A stretch of DNA of 18,864 nucleotides from JANNRW01 sp031401815 (GTDB taxonomy: Bacteria > Desulfobacterota > Desulfuromonadia > Geobacterales > DSM-12255). The DNA lies in NCBI GenBank assembly GCA_031401815.1, contig JANNRW010000065.1, positions 1-18,864 on the forward strand. The letters run 5' to 3'. The notes under the pieces were generated by a model. It ran no database searches, had not been told where the DNA came from, and was given only the letters and a program-made list of their open reading frames with translations. A program made the translations under genes and the position numbers. Below, piece after piece: positions 16,701 to 18,864 of the stretch (position 1 is the stretch's first letter; the number at the start of each line of letters is the position of its first letter).

Positions 16701-18352
16701 ACAAGGTGTATCCCTGGGTTGCCAAGACCCGTCACACCACTCCCGGCGTCGGCCTGGTATCACCGCCGCCACACCACGATATCTACTCCATCGAGGATCT
16801 TGCGGAACTTATCCACGATTTGAAAAATGCCAATCGACGAGCCCGGATCAGCGTCAAGCTGGTCTCCGAGGTCGGCGTCGGCACCATTGCTGCTGGCGTT
16901 GCCAAGGCTCATGCAGACGTTGTCCTTATCAGCGGATATGACGGAGGTACTGGAGCATCGCCCATATCCAGCATCAAACATGCCGGTCTTCCGTGGGAAC
17001 TTGGCCTGGCTGAAACCCACCAGACCCTGGTACTGAATAATCTGCGGAGCCGAATCATCGTCGAGGTTGATGGCCAGTTGAAAACCGGCCGAGACGTGGC
17101 TATTGCAGCGCTGCTCGGTGCCGAGGAGTTCGGCTTCGCCACAGCACCGCTGGTAACACTGGGGTGCGTCATGATGCGGGTCTGCCACAGCAATACCTGC
17201 CCCACCGGCGTGGCTACACAGGATCCGGTCCTTAGAGCCAAGTTTACCGGCAAGCCGGAGTACGTGGTCAATTTCATGCGTTTCGTCGCAATGGAGGTTC
17301 GGGAGATCATGGCGGATTTCGGTTTCCGCACCTTTAACGACATGGTCGGACGTGCCAACAGGCTGGAACCGAAGAAGGCTGTTGCCCAATGGAAAGCCAG
17401 GGGGCTTGATTTCAGCAATATCCTTTATCAACCGGCCATGGGGATCAAGGGGAGTCGCTACTGTACCGAACCCCAGGATCATGGTCTTGATAAATCAATC
17501 GACATGACACATCTTCTTGAAATCTGCAAGCCGGCCATCGAGAATGGAGAACGGGTTTCTGCCGAGCTCCCTATTACCAATATAGACCGAGTCGTCGGCA
17601 CCATTGTCGGCAATGAAATCACCCGCGCCCACGGCCCCGAAGGCCTCCCGGATAATACTGTCACTCTTCGCTTCTTTGGATCGGCCGGCCAGAGTTTTGG
17701 CGCCTTCATCCCAAAAGGGATGACTCTGGAACTTTCCGGCGATACCAATGACTACCTGGGCAAAGGGTTGAGTGGTGGGATCATAATCCTTTATCCACCC
17801 CCCGAGTCTAAATTCAAGGCGGAAGAGAACATTATTGTCGGCAACGTCGCACTCTATGGGGCAACCAGCGGCAGCGCCTACATCAGGGGAATAGCAGGAG
17901 AACGCTTCTGTGTACGCAACTCCGGCGTTAATGCGGTCGTGGAGGGGGTCGGCGACCATGGCTGCGAATACATGACCGGCGGCACCGTGGTTGTTCTGGG
18001 AGCAACCGGACGGAATTTCGCCGCAGGGATGAGTGGCGGCATCGCGTATGTACTTGATGACCTCGAAGAGTTCTCAGACTCCTGCAACACCGAAATGGTA
18101 GCCCTGGAGTCTCTGGATGACCAGGATCTTGAGACGCTCAAGTCTATGATAGAAAAACATGCCGAACTCACCGGCAGTGCTCGGGCAACTATTATCCTGC
18201 TTAACTGGCGTACCTATGCGCACAAGTTCGTCAAGGTCATGCCATTGGATTACAAACGGGTACTGCAGGCTCTGCAAAGGGCCAAAGCATCAGGCCTCAG
18301 CGGTGATGAAGCTATGGCGGCAGCCTTCGAGGAAAATTCCGCATATTCATAA
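13775..18352 (+). CDS. gltB: glutamate synthase large subunit (GOGAT alpha)
   Basis: 1525 residues, normal for GltB. It makes glutamate from glutamine and 2-oxoglutarate, with electrons from the small subunit. A 21-residue propeptide precedes C22 (HDACGVGFVAN), the N-terminal nucleophile of the class II glutaminase domain (about 22-430; HNGEINTLRGNVNW visible). Next come the central domain, then the FMN/2-oxoglutarate synthase domain with the [3Fe-4S] ligands C1131, C1137 and C1142 (CVMMRVCHSNTCPTG), and the GxGxG helix domain to the end (NVALYGATSGSAYIRGIAGE, later GGTVVVLGATGRNFAAGMSG). The ATG follows aaggg. In sampled lines its G+C (about 57-63%) exceeds that of neighbouring genes (about 43-53%). 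gltD follows after a repeat. Confidence 0.98.
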   Translation: MKTIGLPKKQGLYDPCFEHDACGVGFVANIKGKKSHEIIRQGLTILENLDHRGAVGSEPNTGDGAGILIQMPDAFFRKVCPSQGIELPESGYYGVAMLFTSPEATERSSARHLFHRIITEEGLAIIGWRDVPTDNSSLGDTAKSGEPRVRQLFFNRDSSYADEEAFNRKLYIVNQRAIHEIRDTGVDPYWYVSSISTRTIIYKGMLMPTQLDRYYPDLCDLTMTTAIALVHSRFSTNTFPSWDRAHPYHFLAHNGEINTLRGNVNWMHARQSLFNSELFGDDIKKVMPVINSNGSDSGMFDNCLELLVMSGRSLPHAIMMMAPEPWENHGGMSKEKRSFYEYHACLMEPWDGPAALTFTDGRIIGAVLDRNGLRPCRYYLTDDDLVIMASEAGVLQIPPAKVLRKGRLHPGKMFLVDTEQGRIIPDEEIKKDLATAKPYGDWVKVNHIHLDELPEAPHAVESDQTSLLQRQKAFGYTYEDLTVILGPMATDGVQPLGSMGTDTPLAVLSEKPQLLYNYFKQLFAQVTNPPIDPIREEIVTSTVVRIGSESNLLKPTASSARVIRLEHPILTNDELAKLRHLNQPGFKTTTLSLLFKAADGAEGMEKALESLFSTAIRFIESGTTVLILSDRGVNEEYAAIPALLAVAGLHHHLIRTATRTRVSLVLESGEPREVHHFAILLGYGITAINPYLAFESISDMINQGMLPGIDYKKGVKNFIKASIKGIVKTMAKMGISTVQSYRGAQICEAVGLHQSVIEKYFTWTPSRIGGIDLNGIAGELLTCHENAYPQRVAVEPTLDPGGQYQWRKDGEEHLFNPLTIQSLQKATRTGDYQEFKVFSALIDDQNERLYTLRGLLDFNPLTRVPVPIEEVEPVEEIMKRFKTGAMSYGSISQEAHEALAIAMNRIGGRSNTGEGGEDPARFTWTNERGDSKNSAIKQVASGRFGVTSDYLTNASELQIKMAQGAKPGDGGELPGHKVYPWVAKTRHTTPGVGLVSPPPHHDIYSIEDLAELIHDLKNANRRARISVKLVSEVGVGTIAAGVAKAHADVVLISGYDGGTGASPISSIKHAGLPWELGLAETHQTLVLNNLRSRIIVEVDGQLKTGRDVAIAALLGAEEFGFATAPLVTLGCVMMRVCHSNTCPTGVATQDPVLRAKFTGKPEYVVNFMRFVAMEVREIMADFGFRTFNDMVGRANRLEPKKAVAQWKARGLDFSNILYQPAMGIKGSRYCTEPQDHGLDKSIDMTHLLEICKPAIENGERVSAELPITNIDRVVGTIVGNEITRAHGPEGLPDNTVTLRFFGSAGQSFGAFIPKGMTLELSGDTNDYLGKGLSGGIIILYPPPESKFKAEENIIVGNVALYGATSGSAYIRGIAGERFCVRNSGVNAVVEGVGDHGCEYMTGGTVVVLGATGRNFAAGMSGGIAYVLDDLEEFSDSCNTEMVALESLDDQDLETLKSMIEKHAELTGSARATIILLNWRTYAHKFVKVMPLDYKRVLQALQRAKASGLSGDEAMAAAFEENSAYS

Positions 18353-18371
18353 GAGGCTCTTTCAAAAAGAT

Positions 18372-18456
18372 TGTCATCCCCGAATGCCTTAGTCGGGGAT
18401 CCAGCTTTTCAAGCAGTTACAATCTGGATTCCGGCTTAAAACATCCCGGAATGACA
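18372..18456. repeat. 85-bp palindromic dispersed-type repeat (MITE/REP-like)
   Basis: The element starts TGTCATCCCCG and ends CCCGGAATGACA, giving imperfect inverted ends. Inside are two stems: 18376-18383 with 18393-18400 (atccccga, 8 bp) and 18428-18434 with 18446-18452 (attccgg, 7 bp). An outer pairing atccag/ctggat joins them. Elements of this look (GTCATTCCCG...CGGAATGAC) are scattered in many proteobacterial genomes. It sits inside the 192-base gltB-gltD gap and would form a strong RNA structure in a joint transcript. Confidence 0.75.
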
Positions 18457-18544
18457 GTTACTGAGGCTTTTGCAAGAGGCTGATAAAACAGCCGATTTCA
18501 AAGCAAAGATTAAATTGATTACCTTCTTCAGACAGGAAACGAGC

Positions 18545-18864
18545 ATGGGAAAACCAACCGGATTCATGGAACATAGCCGCGAACTCCCTCAAGACCGGGA
18601 GCCCCTTGAACGCATCAACGACTGGAACGAGTTCCATCTGCATATGTCGGAAGAAAAGCTCCGCACTCAGGGAGCCCGCTGCATGGACTGCGGTATTCCG
18701 TTCTGCCACACTGGTATTCTGGTAAGCGGCATGGCCTGTGGCTGTCCGATCAACAACCTGATCCCCGAATGGAACGATCTGATCTACCGTGGGCACTGGC
18801 GCCAGGCTCTGGAGCGGCTGCACCGGACCAACAATTTCCCCGAGTTCACCGGCCGGGTCTGCCC
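18545..18864 (+). CDS. gltD: glutamate synthase small subunit (partial, N-terminus)
   Basis: The first 106 codons; the gene continues past the window edge. GltD passes electrons from NADPH through FAD and Fe-S clusters to GltB. The N-terminal Fe-S region is clear: C46, C49 and C54 (CMDCGIPFCHTG), C65 and C67 (ACGCPINNLIPEWNDLIY), and C106 in FTGRVC. The opening MGKPTGFMEHSRE is typical. AGGA at 18534-18537 lies 7 bases before the ATG. It forms the GOGAT pair with gltB upstream. Confidence 0.96.
   Translation, partial: MGKPTGFMEHSRELPQDREPLERINDWNEFHLHMSEEKLRTQGARCMDCGIPFCHTGILVSGMACGCPINNLIPEWNDLIYRGHWRQALERLHRTNNFPEFTGRVC

Overview
The window looks like a chromosomal housekeeping stretch from a Geobacter-type delta-proteobacterium (Desulfuromonadales/Geobacterales). 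The reasons are the mix of an AcnB-type aconitase, two-subunit NADPH-type GOGAT, an orphan class II aldolase-like gene joined to rsmD and coaD, a single-cluster ferredoxin, and moderate G+C. This assignment rests on gene content and recalled synteny, not on a search. I see no rRNA, tRNA, CRISPR array, transposase or phage gene.

Layout. Positions 1-91 hold short tandem repeats. A minus-strand gene at 94-1047 encodes an exported protein with a lysozyme-inhibitor-like (PliI-like) N-terminus and an AMIN C-terminus. Minus-strand acnB (1270-3813) ends at a strong intrinsic terminator and starts from a promoter whose -10 overlaps a near-perfect palindrome. Divergent from it is a 964-residue exported protein (3947-6841) combining a zinc-peptidase-like domain, a TolB/PD40 propeller and an Omp85-type barrel. 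It is followed by a DegT-family sugar aminotransferase (6918-8054) and yhbY (8054-8365). A perfect 14-bp hairpin separates these from a convergent minus-strand pair, dgt and a small ferredoxin (9761-8417).

From 9871 rightward lies a plus-strand group: class II aldolase-like gene, rsmD (GTG start, 4-base overlap), coaD and a class I/II aminotransferase, closed by a 15-bp intrinsic terminator at 13455-13493. A 275-base leader then precedes gltB (13775-18352). gltD starts at 18545 and runs off the right edge. The two GOGAT genes are separated by an 85-bp palindromic dispersed-type repeat.

Biologically, acnB (TCA cycle), gltB/gltD (glutamate from glutamine and 2-oxoglutarate) and the aminotransferase (glutamate-dependent transamination) sit around the 2-oxoglutarate/glutamate node. 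dgt, rsmD, yhbY and coaD are nucleotide, ribosome and CoA housekeeping genes. The most unusual genes are the peptidase-propeller-barrel protein and the PliI/AMIN protein, both envelope proteins with architectures that suggest surface or periplasmic roles. I found no clear defence, mobile or secondary-metabolite system.
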